Assembly (NCBI RefSeq): GCF_012395185.1
Contig: NZ_JAAZTU010000007.1
Coordinates: forward strand, 62,001-126,000
Source of the DNA: Vibrio aestuarianus
GTDB lineage: Bacteria; Pseudomonadota; Gammaproteobacteria; Enterobacterales; Vibrionaceae
Length of the DNA: 64,000 nucleotides
Direction: 5' to 3'
Part shown: piece by piece, positions 7,407 to 17,227 of the stretch
Layout of the letters: each line of letters starts with the position of its first letter
Numbering within the stretch: the stretch's first letter is position 1
Made by a program: the position numbers and the translations under genes
Notes under the pieces: model-generated
Told to the model about the DNA's origin: nothing
What the model saw: only the letters and a program-made list of their open reading frames with translations
The model's database searches: none

Positions 7407-8774
7407 ATGATGAAAAAACCTTTACTCGTCCTAACAGCACTGTCTTTAAGTTTAAGTTCAATCATCACCCCACTGCCAGCTATTGCTGCACTTCCCTTCT
7501 CCGTAGATGGCGAGCAACTCCCTAGCTTGGCACCAATGCTAGAACGTGTGACCCCCGCCGTGGTCAGTATTTCTGTTGAAGGAACGCAGGTATCTCAGCA
7601 GCGAATTCCAGAACAGTTCAAATTTTTCTTTGGCCCTGATTTTCCAATCGATCAACTTCAAGAACGACCGTTTAGAGGGTTAGGTTCTGGCGTGGTCACC
7701 GATGCCGATAAAGGCTATGTCGTCACTAACTACCACGTAATTAATGGGGCCGATAAAATATTAGTCACTCTTCATGATGGTCGAGAATACGATGCAGAGC
7801 TGGTTGGTGGCGACAAAATGTCCGATATCGCTTTGCTTAAATTAGAAAAAGCGAAAAACTTAACGCAAATTAAAATTGCAGATTCCGATCAATTACGTGT
7901 TGGAGATTTCACTGTCGCTATCGGCAATCCATTTGGTCTTGGACAAACCGTTACCTCCGGTATTGTGTCAGCACTTGGCCGTAGTGGTTTGAATATTGAA
8001 AATTTTGAAAACTTTATCCAAACCGACGCAGCAATTAACAGCGGTAATTCCGGGGGTGCTCTGGTCAACCTCAATGGTGAATTGATTGGTATCAATACTG
8101 CTATTTTAGGGCCTAATGGCGGCAACGTCGGGATCGGCTTTGCTATCCCATCAAATATGATGAAAAACCTCACAGAGCAAATTCTAGAATTTGGTGAAGT
8201 AAAACGTGGCATGCTTGGTGTCCAAGGTGGAGAAATCACCTCTGAACTTGCTGATGCTTTAGGTTATGAGTCAAGCAAAGGAGCGTTTGTCAGTCAGGTG
8301 ATTGAAGGTAGCGCCGCAGACAACGCAGGGCTAAGAGCAGGTGATGTCATTACTACCCTTAATGGAAAGAAAATTGACACATTCAGTGAATTAAGAGCAA
8401 AAGTGGCAACCTTAGGCGCTGGTAAAGAAATCACTTTAGGCGTGATGCGCGACGGTAAATCTGAGACATTTAAAGTCACATTGGGTGAAAACAACACCAA
8501 AACCAAAGCTGAGCAACTGCATGAAGGCTTAACTGGGGCGGAGTTAACCAATACAACAGACGGTGATCCTATCGCTGGAGTGAAAGTCACCAATATAGAA
8601 AAGGGATCGGCCGCAGAAGCCTATCAATTACAGAAAGGTGACATCATTATTGGCGTCAATCGTAAGCGAGTAAAAAACCTAGCAGACTTGCGAGCTCTGT
8701 TAGAGAAGAAATCAAGTGTGCTTGCACTGAATATTCAACGTGGAGATAGAACAATTTATTTGGTTGTTCGTTAA
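7407..8774 (+). CDS. degQ: periplasmic serine endoprotease DegQ
   Basis: This HtrA-family protease/chaperone degrades or refolds damaged envelope proteins. A Sec signal peptide occupies residues 1-28 (ending PAIAA). The trypsin-like domain carries the catalytic triad H110 (TNYHV), D140 (MSDIALL) and S215 (GNSGGA). Two PDZ domains follow at about 270-360 and 375-455. At 455 residues it is a two-PDZ DegP/DegQ type; the short LA-loop region and location next to degS favour DegQ. Two ATG codons are adjacent; GGAG precedes them. A strong terminator separates it from degS. Confidence 0.95.
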   Translation: MMKKPLLVLTALSLSLSSIITPLPAIAALPFSVDGEQLPSLAPMLERVTPAVVSISVEGTQVSQQRIPEQFKFFFGPDFPIDQLQERPFRGLGSGVVTDADKGYVVTNYHVINGADKILVTLHDGREYDAELVGGDKMSDIALLKLEKAKNLTQIKIADSDQLRVGDFTVAIGNPFGLGQTVTSGIVSALGRSGLNIENFENFIQTDAAINSGNSGGALVNLNGELIGINTAILGPNGGNVGIGFAIPSNMMKNLTEQILEFGEVKRGMLGVQGGEITSELADALGYESSKGAFVSQVIEGSAADNAGLRAGDVITTLNGKKIDTFSELRAKVATLGAGKEITLGVMRDGKSETFKVTLGENNTKTKAEQLHEGLTGAELTNTTDGDPIAGVKVTNIEKGSAAEAYQLQKGDIIIGVNRKRVKNLADLRALLEKKSSVLALNIQRGDRTIYLVVR

Positions 8775-8802
8775 CACATATCATTAGGTACATTTGTTCA
8801 GT

Positions 8803-8832
8803 GGGGCAGCATATTGAATGCTGCCCTTTCCT
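8803..8832 (+). terminator. terminator after degQ
   Basis: A 9-bp perfect stem GGGCAGCAT/ATGCTGCCC with a 5-base loop, followed by TTTCCTTATTT. Confidence 0.8.
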
Positions 8833-8915
8833 TATTTAAGCAGGTAGTGCTATTCTTCCCCTTTCAGACTCAGAAAAATATCCTGAGTAAATCATAAGTT
8901 TTATTTGGGGAAAGT

Positions 8916-9980
8916 ATGCTTAGTTTTCTAGCCCGTTCCGTTGGAATTGGATTAATTACCGGAGTGATTCTATTACTGGCTATTCCTTCCCTACGCTCAA
9001 ATATTCTAACCACACCGAATAATGCCGAACCTGCCGATATCGGTTCACTGCAACTATCCTTCAATCAAGCTGTTCGTCGTGCAGCACCGGCCGTGGTCAA
9101 TATCTACAACCAGAAATATACAGAAAATGGCTCGAAAAAGTTATCAATTCAAGGCTTAGGCTCTGGTGTTATTGTTAGCGAGAAAGGCTATATCATCACC
9201 AATTATCACGTGGTGGCGCAGGCCGATCAAATTGTCGCCGCGCTGCAAGACGGTCGAATTGCAGCTGCGCAGTTAGTCGGTAAAGATCGTCGAACAGATA
9301 TTGCCATTTTACGAATTGAAGGAACAAACTTACCTGTAATTCCGCTTAACTCAGACTATTCAGCTAAGGTTGGTGATATCGTTTTAGCCATCGGTAACCC
9401 TTATAATCTAGGGCAAACCACCACTTTTGGCATCATTTCAGCGACTGGACGCTCTTCTATCAGTGCCGATGGTCGACAAGCCTTCATTCAAACGGATGCG
9501 GCAATTAATGAAGGGAACTCTGGTGGGGCATTAGTTAATACGCAAGGTGAACTGGTAGGGATTAATACAGCATCGTTCCAACAGGCAACGAATATGGAAA
9601 CCTATGGGATCTCCTTCGCCATTCCATACAAGCTTGCTAATACCATCATGGAAAAAATCATCGCTGATGGACGTGTTATCCGCGGTTACATCGGTGTTGA
9701 TGGACAAGACATTACACCAGTCACTTCACGGCTGCTTGGCAGTGAACATATGGGCGGCATTGTCGTACTAGGCATAGATCCTAATGGCCCGGCGGCGGAA
9801 GCTGGATTTGCAGAGCGTGATATTATTCTAAAAATTGATGGTAAGAAAATTAATGGCCGGCAAAATGTTATGGATATCGTAACCGATCTGCGACCAGGCA
9901 GAACCGTTGAAATATTAATTCTTCGCAAGGGTGAGGAAGTTACCTTGCCAGTGACGATTGCCGAAGATTTACGTGAATAG
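8916..9980 (+). CDS. degS: outer-membrane stress sensor protease DegS
   Basis: DegS senses misfolded porin C-termini through its PDZ domain and makes the first cut in RseA, releasing sigma-E. Residues 5-24 form an uncleaved membrane anchor. The protease domain has H98 (TNYHV), D128 (RTDIAIL) and S202 (GNSGGA); a single PDZ domain occupies about 255-345. One PDZ and 354 residues distinguish it from DegQ. Its target operon rpoE-rseABC is about 42 kb to the right in this window. Confidence 0.96.
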   Translation: MLSFLARSVGIGLITGVILLLAIPSLRSNILTTPNNAEPADIGSLQLSFNQAVRRAAPAVVNIYNQKYTENGSKKLSIQGLGSGVIVSEKGYIITNYHVVAQADQIVAALQDGRIAAAQLVGKDRRTDIAILRIEGTNLPVIPLNSDYSAKVGDIVLAIGNPYNLGQTTTFGIISATGRSSISADGRQAFIQTDAAINEGNSGGALVNTQGELVGINTASFQQATNMETYGISFAIPYKLANTIMEKIIADGRVIRGYIGVDGQDITPVTSRLLGSEHMGGIVVLGIDPNGPAAEAGFAERDIILKIDGKKINGRQNVMDIVTDLRPGRTVEILILRKGEEVTLPVTIAEDLRE

Positions 9981-10037
9981 ATTTAATAGTTAAAAACAAT
10001 CATCACCGCCTAGAGTGGTGATTTATAAATGATTAAC

Positions 10038-10066
10038 AAAAAGCCCCGACATTCGGGGCTTTTTGT
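10038..10066. terminator. bidirectional terminator between degS and parC
   Basis: The stem AAAAAGCCCCGA(C)/TCGGGGCTTTTT serves both convergent genes. A weaker hairpin AATCATCACC/GGTGATT precedes it at about 9999-10023. Confidence 0.88.
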
Positions 10067-10074
10067 TGGTTCAA

Positions 10075-12351
10075 TTACTCTTCTTCAGCTAAGGATGTCG
10101 CAGGTTCTGCTTCAATCTCAATACTGGTGACGCGCTGTAAACCTCGTGGTAATAAGCCACCTCTGCGTCCTCGTTCACCACGGAAGTTATCTAAATCGCT
10201 CGCTTTCAATCCAAGCTTACGTTTGCCCGCATAAAGTGTAATGGAAACACCTTGTGGTAAAGACATTAAGTGAGAAACAAACTCTTCACGATCTTTCGAC
10301 TTCGCCGCAGGAATATTGATGATCTTATTCCCTTTACCTTTGCTTAACTGAGGCAAATCTTTGATAGGGAAAAGGAGCATTCGCCCTTGGTTAGTAATCG
10401 CTAGAATCTCATCCGCATCAAGGTTACCAATCGCTTGTGGTGGCATGATTTCTGAATTTTCAGGCAAGTTGACCAAAGCTTTACCGCTGCGGTTCTTCGA
10501 CAGTAACTCACTACCTTTGCATACAAACCCATAACCAGCATCAGAGCCGACTAGCCACAACTGGTCATCTTCACCCATCACAACTTGGCGAATTGACGAT
10601 CCCTCGGTGATATTTAAGCGCCCAGTAATCGGTTCACCTTGGCTACGTGCAGATGGCAAAGAATGTGACTCTAACGAATAACTTCGCCCATCACTACCTA
10701 AGAACACCGCCTGCTGGTTACTCTTACCACAGGCATGAGCAAGGTATTGATCACCCGATTTATAGTTTAAACCTTGGCAATCGACATCATGCCCTTTGGC
10801 GTGACGCACCCAGCCTTTTTCTGAAAGCACAACAGTAATCGCTTCACTTGGTACCAGATCACGCTCTGTTAATGCTTTAGCTTCAGCACGCTCAACTAAT
10901 GGAGAACGACGATCATCACCGTACTTATCAGCGTCTGCTTTAATCTCTTTTTTCAATAGCGTATTCAGACGACGTTCTGAGCCTAATAGTTGCTCTAGTT
11001 TTTCACGCTCTTTTTCTAGCTCATCTTGCTCAGCTCGAATTTTGAACTCTTCTAATTTAGCAAGATTACGCAGTTTAATATCCAGAATCGCATCAGCTTG
11101 AATTTCTGAAATATTAAAACGACTCATTAAAACAGGTCGTGGTTCATCTTCGGTTCGAATAATTTCGATGACTTCATCGATATTCAAATACGCCGCTAAC
11201 AAACCTTCTAAAATGTGCAAGCGAGCCATCACTTTATCAAGACGATATTGCAAACGACGACGTACCGTTGTGCGACGAAATTCAATCCATTCCGACAGTA
11301 CTTGTACTAAGCCTTTCACTTGCGGACGGTTGTCTAAGCCGATCATATTCAAGTTAACGCGAAAGCTTTTCTCTAAATCAGTCGATGCGAATAGATGACT
11401 CATTAATAAATCACAATCGACACGATTTGAACGTGGCACGATTACGATACGGGTCGGATTTTCATGATCCGATTCGTCACGTAAATCTTCAACCATCGGC
11501 AGCTTTTTCGCACGCATTTGATTGGCAATTTGCTCTAGTAACTTAGCGCCAGATACTTGATGAGGTAGCGCTGTAATGACGATATCAGCACCTTCTTTGT
11601 GCCAAACCGCACGCATTTTCACACTACCGCGACCAGAGCGATAAATTTTCTCGAGATCGGCCTTCGGTGAAATGATTTCAGCTTCCGTTGGATAATCTGG
11701 ACCTTGAACATACTGCATCACATCAGGCAGATCAGCACCAGGGTGATCAATTAAGTGGATAGTGGCCTCGGCAATTTCACGTACGTTATGTGGCGGAATA
11801 TCCGTTGCCATACCGACTGCAATACCAGTTACCCCATTGAGCAGAATATGAGGCAGGCGTGCTGGTAGCATTTGTGGCTCTTTCATAGTGCCATCAAAGT
11901 TAGGCTGCCAATCCACATTACCCTGACCAAGCTCTCCGAGTAATACCTCAGCAAACTTAGACAATTTCGCTTCGGTATAACGCATTGCCGCGAATGATTT
12001 CGGGTCATCTGGTGCCCCCCAGTTCCCTTGACCGTCCACTAATGGGTAGCGATAAGAGAAAGGTTGCGCCATCAATACCATAGCTTCATAACATGCTGAG
12101 TCGCCATGTGGGTGGTATTTACCCAACACGTCACCAACAGTACGGGCTGATTTCTTATATTTTGCCGCAGCAGAGAGACCAAGCTCTGACATGGCATAAA
12201 TAATACGTCGTTGAACCGGTTTTAAACCATCACCAATATACGGTAATGCACGGTCCATAATGACGTACATCGAATAGTTAAGATAAGCGTCTTCGGTAAA
12301 CTTGCGCAGCGGCAGTTGTTCAACGCCATCATAGGTTATTTCTGTTGACAT
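10075..12351 (-). CDS. parC: DNA topoisomerase IV subunit A
   Basis: ParC is the DNA cleavage/religation subunit of topoisomerase IV, which decatenates daughter chromosomes. The catalytic tyrosine is Y125 in AMRYTE. The quinolone-resistance region reads [12 protein letters not shown] with S85 and E89, the unmutated residues, so target-based fluoroquinolone resistance is not indicated in ParC. The C-terminal beta-pinwheel has GLKASDL and [12 protein letters not shown] elements. Length is 758 residues. It starts 3 bases after parE ends, so the two are cotranscribed in the order parE-parC. Confidence 0.97.
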   Translation of the reverse strand: MSTEITYDGVEQLPLRKFTEDAYLNYSMYVIMDRALPYIGDGLKPVQRRIIYAMSELGLSAAAKYKKSARTVGDVLGKYHPHGDSACYEAMVLMAQPFSYRYPLVDGQGNWGAPDDPKSFAAMRYTEAKLSKFAEVLLGELGQGNVDWQPNFDGTMKEPQMLPARLPHILLNGVTGIAVGMATDIPPHNVREIAEATIHLIDHPGADLPDVMQYVQGPDYPTEAEIISPKADLEKIYRSGRGSVKMRAVWHKEGADIVITALPHQVSGAKLLEQIANQMRAKKLPMVEDLRDESDHENPTRIVIVPRSNRVDCDLLMSHLFASTDLEKSFRVNLNMIGLDNRPQVKGLVQVLSEWIEFRRTTVRRRLQYRLDKVMARLHILEGLLAAYLNIDEVIEIIRTEDEPRPVLMSRFNISEIQADAILDIKLRNLAKLEEFKIRAEQDELEKEREKLEQLLGSERRLNTLLKKEIKADADKYGDDRRSPLVERAEAKALTERDLVPSEAITVVLSEKGWVRHAKGHDVDCQGLNYKSGDQYLAHACGKSNQQAVFLGSDGRSYSLESHSLPSARSQGEPITGRLNITEGSSIRQVVMGEDDQLWLVGSDAGYGFVCKGSELLSKNRSGKALVNLPENSEIMPPQAIGNLDADEILAITNQGRMLLFPIKDLPQLSKGKGNKIINIPAAKSKDREEFVSHLMSLPQGVSITLYAGKRKLGLKASDLDNFRGERGRRGGLLPRGLQRVTSIEIEAEPATSLAEEE

Positions 12352-12354
12352 CTA

Positions 12355-14235
12355 TTACACCTCAGCCATATCGCCATAACGTTGCAGCCACGCACGGCGA
12401 TCATCCGCTCGCTTCTTACCCAGCAACATATCCATCATTTCATCAGTTGCGGCAGCATCATCAATCGTCAATTGAACCAAACGACGCGTATTCGGATCCA
12501 TCGTCGTTTCGCGTAGCTGAAGCGGGTTCATCTCACCCAGACCTTTGAATCGTTGCACGTTGATTTTTGCTTTTTTCTTACTTAGACGCTCTAAAATGCC
12601 ATCTTTTTCAGCATCATCTAAGGCATAAAACACTTCTTTACCACAGTCGATACGATACAAAGGTGGCATAGCCACAAAGATATGCCCCGCTTGTACAAGT
12701 GCTTTAAAATGCTTGGTGAATAAGGCGCACAATAATGTCGCGATGTGTAGTCCATCAGAATCTGCATCGGCAAGAATACACACTTTGCCGTAACGTAAAC
12801 CATCTAGGTCATCGTTATCTGGGTCAATTCCTAACGCCACGGATATGTCGTGAACTTCTTGGGAAGCAAGAACTTGATCAGCAGAGACTTCCCATGTGTT
12901 CAATATTTTACCGCGCAACGGCATTACCGCTTGGAATTCACGGTCACGAGCTTGCTTGGCAGAACCTCCTGCCGAGTCTCCTTCGACGAAGAATATTTCG
13001 GTGCGGCTAAGATCTTGTACTGAACAATCGGTCAATTTACCCGGCAAAGCAGGCCCTGACGCTATTTTCTTACGTACCACTTTCTTACTGGCGCGCATGC
13101 GGCGATGAGCATTTGCAATACAGACTTCAGCCAATTGCTCGGCCAATTGAGGTTTTTCATTTAACCATAAGCTGAAAGAGTCTTTAAGCACGCCAGAAAC
13201 AAATGCAGCGGTTTGACGTGAAGAGAGACGCTCTTTGGTTTGGCCGGCAAACTGCGGGTCTTGCATCTTAACCGACAGCACATAAGAACAGCGGTCAAAG
13301 ACATCTTCACCCGTTAATTTAACGCCACGTGGCAACAAGTTGCGAAACTCGCAGAATTCGCGCATTGCATCGAGCAAACCTTGACGTAAACCATTAACGT
13401 GCGTACCACCTTGAGCGGTTGGGATCAGGTTGACATAGCTTTCGGTGATCATCTCACCGCCTTCTGGTAGCCATATCACCGCCCAGTTTGCCGCTTCAGT
13501 ATCAGCAACAAACTCACCAGTAAATGGCTCTTCAGGCAATAAGGTGTAACCCTTGACGCCTTCGGCGAGGTAATCTTTTAACCCATCTTCGTAGTACCAA
13601 CGATATTCGTTGTTGTTCACTTTGTCGCTAAAGGTAATCTCCAGACCAGGACAAAGCACTGCTTTGGCACGCAAGTTGTTGATTAGGCGAGTCACCGAAA
13701 AATTGGGGGAATCAAAGTAGCTGGTATCTGGCCAAAAGTGGACGCTAGTCCCTTTATTGCGACGCCCACAAGTACCGGTTACGGTCAACTCTTCAACTTT
13801 ATTGCCATGTTCGAATGCCATTTCATACACTTGTCCATCACGGCGAACGCTGACTTCGACTCGTTTAGACAAGGCGTTCACGACAGATATGCCAACGCCA
13901 TGCAGACCACCAGAGAACTGGTAGTTTTTATTGGAAAACTTACCACCTGCATGCAATTTACAGAAAATAAGCTCTACGCCTGAAATTTTCTCTTCAGGGT
14001 GAATATCAACAGGCATACCACGCCCATCATCAATCACCTCTAGTGATTGGTCAGCGTGGAGAATAACTTGCACCTTGGAGGCATGTCCGGCTAGCGCTTC
14101 ATCGACACTGTTATCGATAACTTCTTGGCCCAAATGGTTCGGGCGCGCTGTATCCGTATACATCCCTGGTCGGCGACGTACTGGTTCTAAGCCATTAAGA
14201 ACCTCAATGGCTCCAGCATTATATTGTTCAGTCAT
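12355..14235 (-). CDS. parE: DNA topoisomerase IV subunit B
   Basis: ParE is the ATPase subunit of topoisomerase IV. The GHKL ATP-binding elements are EVIDNSVDEAL, DDGRGMPV and GLHGVG. The TOPRIM part has EGDSAGGSA and ILADADSDG. The phrase PLRGKILNTWEV marks ParE rather than GyrB. Length is 626 residues. Upstream, on the minus strand, a perfect TTGACA (14390-14395) may be part of its promoter, though the best -10 is not at ideal spacing. It is first of parE-parC; transcription may also enter from yqiA. Confidence 0.97.
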   Translation of the reverse strand: MTEQYNAGAIEVLNGLEPVRRRPGMYTDTARPNHLGQEVIDNSVDEALAGHASKVQVILHADQSLEVIDDGRGMPVDIHPEEKISGVELIFCKLHAGGKFSNKNYQFSGGLHGVGISVVNALSKRVEVSVRRDGQVYEMAFEHGNKVEELTVTGTCGRRNKGTSVHFWPDTSYFDSPNFSVTRLINNLRAKAVLCPGLEITFSDKVNNNEYRWYYEDGLKDYLAEGVKGYTLLPEEPFTGEFVADTEAANWAVIWLPEGGEMITESYVNLIPTAQGGTHVNGLRQGLLDAMREFCEFRNLLPRGVKLTGEDVFDRCSYVLSVKMQDPQFAGQTKERLSSRQTAAFVSGVLKDSFSLWLNEKPQLAEQLAEVCIANAHRRMRASKKVVRKKIASGPALPGKLTDCSVQDLSRTEIFFVEGDSAGGSAKQARDREFQAVMPLRGKILNTWEVSADQVLASQEVHDISVALGIDPDNDDLDGLRYGKVCILADADSDGLHIATLLCALFTKHFKALVQAGHIFVAMPPLYRIDCGKEVFYALDDAEKDGILERLSKKKAKINVQRFKGLGEMNPLQLRETTMDPNTRRLVQLTIDDAAATDEMMDMLLGKKRADDRRAWLQRYGDMAEV

Positions 14236-14319
14236 AATACGGAATGCTTTTATAGATAAATGATTCGTTACTTTTTCAGCAGTCTATTAATTGTGTGATT
14301 TTGGTTAATTAGTGACAAC

Positions 14320-14340
14320 AACGCTGAATCTTTCAGCGTT
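14320..14340. repeat. inverted repeat between yqiA and parE
   Basis: The arms AACGCTGAA and TTCAGCGTT are separated by three bases. There is no T run on either side, so it is either a leader hairpin of parE or an operator. Confidence 0.5.
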
Positions 14341-14447
14341 ACAAACTGCAAAAGTATAGGTGGAACATAGTCTGGAAGAGGCTTGCTTATGTCAAGTGAG
14401 ATGAGTAAGTAACAGGTAAAATTATGACTCCTCCCTCAATGAAGCTC

Positions 14448-15032
14448 TCAGAGTTTGAGGAAATCGATGATTTGTTGTGGGTAGCGCTCAAAATTAACAA
14501 AGCTATGATCTCCCCCCAATTCAACAGTCTGTTTCGAACCAACCAGTTTATTAACGGCTTGGCGGTAATCCAAAACCTCATCGCCCATTTGCTGTAGCAA
14601 CCACAATGAGTTGACATTATTAATCGAAACTTCTAGCGCCTTAAGCTCTTCAATGTGCTTAGCTTGCAACACATAACGCTCTTGAGTGTATGGATTAACT
14701 TGCTCTCCCAGAAAGTCAGCCAACAACTCATAGGGCTTAATAGCTGGGTTTATCAGCACAGCTCTAAAATCAAATAGGTGGTTCAACCAAATAGACAGAT
14801 AGCCGCCAAGTGAGCTACCAACTAGGGCAATTTGATAATGCTCTTGATATTGTTCAACGATATCAAGTAGGTGCTCTGCAGCTTGGGCAGGAAAAGAAGG
14901 AAGCTTAGGCACAACCACTTTGATGTCTGGGCGATGCTCATTGCAATAATTAAGCATCACTTGTGCTTTATGCGATAACGGTGAACTGTTAAAACCATGG
15001 ATGTAAAGAAGCATCGGCTGACGTTTTGTCAT
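14448..15032 (-). CDS. yqiA: YqiA family esterase
   Basis: This is an alpha/beta-hydrolase of the YqiA family (UPF0227-like esterases), reported to hydrolyse short acyl esters. Visible motifs are LLYIHGFNSSP near the start, the nucleophile elbow GSSLGG, and a C-terminal GGDHSF supplying the histidine. The start at 15032 (MTKRQPML) is preferred: it falls right after the cpdA stop and matches the short N-terminus of E. coli YqiA. In-frame ATGs up to 15071 lie inside cpdA. It is part of nudF-yqiB-cpdA-yqiA-parE, a conserved gammaproteobacterial cluster. Confidence 0.88.
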   Translation of the reverse strand: MTKRQPMLLYIHGFNSSPLSHKAQVMLNYCNEHRPDIKVVVPKLPSFPAQAAEHLLDIVEQYQEHYQIALVGSSLGGYLSIWLNHLFDFRAVLINPAIKPYELLADFLGEQVNPYTQERYVLQAKHIEELKALEVSINNVNSLWLLQQMGDEVLDYRQAVNKLVGSKQTVELGGDHSFVNFERYPQQIIDFLKL

Positions 15033-15033
15033 A

Positions 15034-15855
15034 TTAGTATCCATTGGCATTAAAATCGGGTTGAAATACACCGTTGGCCAAACGCTTTACTTGAGTCTTG
15101 ATTTGACCATCAGACAGTAGCTCTATTTCTCGCCATCCTGGTGAAGTGCGATCTAAGGCAAAATCATCCGAATTAGGCTTAAATTGAATGCAAGTGGACG
15201 GCGTAGCCATGACTCTAACACCGTGGTGCAGTTTATCCATGTTTTGATGAACATGACCACACACAACCGCTTTCACATTGTGATGCTGGGTAACCACATT
15301 CCAAAATGCATCACTGTCTTTCAAAGTATGCTGATCAAGCCAAGCACTACCAACCAATAACGGATGATGATGAAGCAAAACTAAGGTATGCCGTTGTGGG
15401 TATGCTGATAATTGTTCATCCAGCAGTGCGAGTTGTTGATCACTCAATCGGCCATGGGGGACGCCCACTACCTGAGAGTCAAGCAAGATCATTTGCCAAT
15501 GCTTACCGAGTAAAACATGTTCTGGCTGCTGGATTTGCGCGCAAGGAAATACGCTTCCCATATTGGGTTTAAAATCGTGATTACCAGGCAACCAAAAACA
15601 CGTTTTATCTAACGCAGCAATGCCATCAGCAAAACGCAGGTAAGATTCTGCACTGTGGTCTTGAGAAATATCTCCAGTCGCCACAACTGCATCATAAACC
15701 ACGTTTTGCGCGCAGATCTCCGCAACGACAGCATTAAAGCTATCGACGGTATTGACGCTTAGCAAACTGCCATCTTCCGGAGCAAAAAGATGCGTATCGG
15801 TGATTTGTAGCAGTTTTATGCTGTCTGTATTGTCTAAAGTGGGCGACACGTTCAA
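15034..15855 (-). CDS. cpdA: 3',5'-cyclic AMP phosphodiesterase
   Basis: CpdA hydrolyses cAMP and so tunes CRP activity. It is a calcineurin-like metallophosphoesterase: DTH (20-22), GD (61-62), GNHD (91-94), LLHHHP and CGHVHQ supply the metal ligands. The C-terminus has ATPSTCIQFKP, as in E. coli CpdA. The start is a non-ATG codon: TTG at 15855 or GTG at 15849, neither with a strong Shine-Dalgarno. Length is 273 residues at most. The stop abuts the yqiA start. Confidence 0.94.
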   Translation of the reverse strand: MNVSPTLDNTDSIKLLQITDTHLFAPEDGSLLSVNTVDSFNAVVAEICAQNVVYDAVVATGDISQDHSAESYLRFADGIAALDKTCFWLPGNHDFKPNMGSVFPCAQIQQPEHVLLGKHWQMILLDSQVVGVPHGRLSDQQLALLDEQLSAYPQRHTLVLLHHHPLLVGSAWLDQHTLKDSDAFWNVVTQHHNVKAVVCGHVHQNMDKLHHGVRVMATPSTCIQFKPNSDDFALDRTSPGWREIELLSDGQIKTQVKRLANGVFQPDFNANGY

Positions 15856-15925
15856 AATCTATTAATCCAAATTGAATGACTAATGGTTTAGTTTTTACGA
15901 ATATTGTTAGTCTATGCGAATACTA

Positions 15926-16375
15926 TCAGTTCTTAGGAATACTAATAGGTGCACGGCTGATACCGTGCTTCAAGCAAAAGGTTAGCCAATCTCCCAAGAA
16001 ACGATTGAGCTGTGCTTTCTCATCTTTTTGAAGCATTTTGCGATTGGGATAATCATAACGCGCTTGCACTTGATTTAACTGCTCACTTGAGCAAACTTCC
16101 GACATACGCGCATCATGGTAAAGCCTGACAGACATTGATGGCAATGGAAACACCGAAACGTCATCACTCTGACAAATCTCCACTAAAGTTGTGTACTTTG
16201 TGACCTCTAGCACTTGTAATTGATATGTCATTTTCGCAGCTTGATAGCAGCGCAAATCACCGACGCTCGGCTGCTGGGGCAACAAAGCGTTAAGCTTAGC
16301 GTAATTGGTTTCGTACACGCGCATTAACTCTGGTAAATCAACGTGATACGTTTTTTTCAATGCTAACTCTGCCAT
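15926..16375 (-). CDS. yqiB: DUF1249 family protein YqiB
   Basis: This is a conserved protein of unknown function, 149 residues, found in gammaproteobacteria between nudF and cpdA. It begins with a helix-rich stretch (LPELMRVYETNYAKLNALLP) and contains the family-typical YDYPNRKMLQKDEKAQLN segment near the C-terminus. It has no signal peptide or membrane segment, so it is probably cytoplasmic. Its start overlaps nudF by 13 bases, suggesting coupled translation. Confidence 0.9.
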   Translation of the reverse strand: MAELALKKTYHVDLPELMRVYETNYAKLNALLPQQPSVGDLRCYQAAKMTYQLQVLEVTKYTTLVEICQSDDVSVFPLPSMSVRLYHDARMSEVCSSEQLNQVQARYDYPNRKMLQKDEKAQLNRFLGDWLTFCLKHGISRAPISIPKN

Positions 16376-16992
16376 AGTGATTGTAAATGCTGATAATTAA
16401 GCTCTAACCATTGCAATGCAATTATTGAGGCACCGTTCTCAATTTGTCCGCTTTTCACCAATTGGTAAGCTTCATCACGGCTCATAACATGCACTTTAAT
16501 GTCTTCACCTTCATAGTCTAACCCATGCACACCTTGCGCTTTAGTCGTATCCACTTCGCCGACAAACACATCTAACCTTTCAGAACAGCCTCCTGCTGAT
16601 GGATAATAAGAGGTGATTTTTTCGATTCGGCCAACTTCCACTCCCGCTTCTTCTAGCGACTCTCGGCGCACCACTTGTTCGGCACTTTCATCGGTATCAA
16701 TAATGCCAGCGACAATCTCTAACTGCCAAGGCTGTGCATGTTCTAGTGCACCGACACGGATCTGCTCAATGATCACCACTTCATCTCGAGTGGGATCATA
16801 AGCAAGCATCGCCGCGGCATGGCCTCTTTCGAACATTTCTCTTTCGATAGGTGCACTCCACCCCCCTTCAAACAGCTTGTGCTTAAAACGGTATTTCACC
16901 ATTCGGAAGAAACCTTGAAATAGTGATTCTTTTGAGAGCACTTCCACATCCGCAGGTGAAAAATTGATGTGCTGCTTATCAGACTGTTGCAT
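16363..16992 (-). CDS. nudF: ADP-ribose pyrophosphatase
   Basis: This Nudix hydrolase cleaves ADP-ribose to AMP and ribose 5-phosphate. The Nudix box spans residues 96-118 (G-x5-E-x7-RESLEEAGV). The upstream ERGHAAAMLAYD and QIRVGALE segments match the ADPRase subfamily. The ATG at 16992 is chosen over a GTG at 17004 because GAGTGAGG lies seven bases before it. Length is 209 residues, equal to E. coli NudF. It is divergent from tolC, as in E. coli. Confidence 0.94.
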   Translation of the reverse strand: MQQSDKQHINFSPADVEVLSKESLFQGFFRMVKYRFKHKLFEGGWSAPIEREMFERGHAAAMLAYDPTRDEVVIIEQIRVGALEHAQPWQLEIVAGIIDTDESAEQVVRRESLEEAGVEVGRIEKITSYYPSAGGCSERLDVFVGEVDTTKAQGVHGLDYEGEDIKVHVMSRDEAYQLVKSGQIENGASIIALQWLELNYQHLQSLWQS

Positions 16993-17086
16993 TTGAAACC
17001 TCACTCGGTGAATCTCATAGTTTAATCATGGAATTCATCGACTACCAAGGATATTGCTCAACTTTTTATATAAAAATTGTATTTTT

Positions 17087-17180
17087 ATTTAAGTTAAACG
17101 CAAAATTTATTGCACAAGTGGACAGTTATATGTAAAAAAGTGCAAAGTTTCGAGTGAATTACCACCAATTTAAGTTAAAC
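17087..17180. repeat. 13-bp direct repeat in the nudF-tolC intergenic region
   Basis: The sequence ATTTAAGTTAAAC occurs at 17087-17099 and again at 17168-17180, 81 bases apart. Each copy contains a partial dyad (TTTAA-TTAAA). Both are upstream of tolC; the right copy is within 50 bases of the tolC start. Confidence 0.6.
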
Positions 17181-17227
17181 TCTTGGTAAATAACCTTCTT
17201 ACATAATTAAGGCAGGGAATAGGACTA

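Noticed and set aside
11990..12120. Fluoroquinolone-resistance mutation in parC
   Set aside because: The resistance-determining region has S85 and E89, the wild-type residues.
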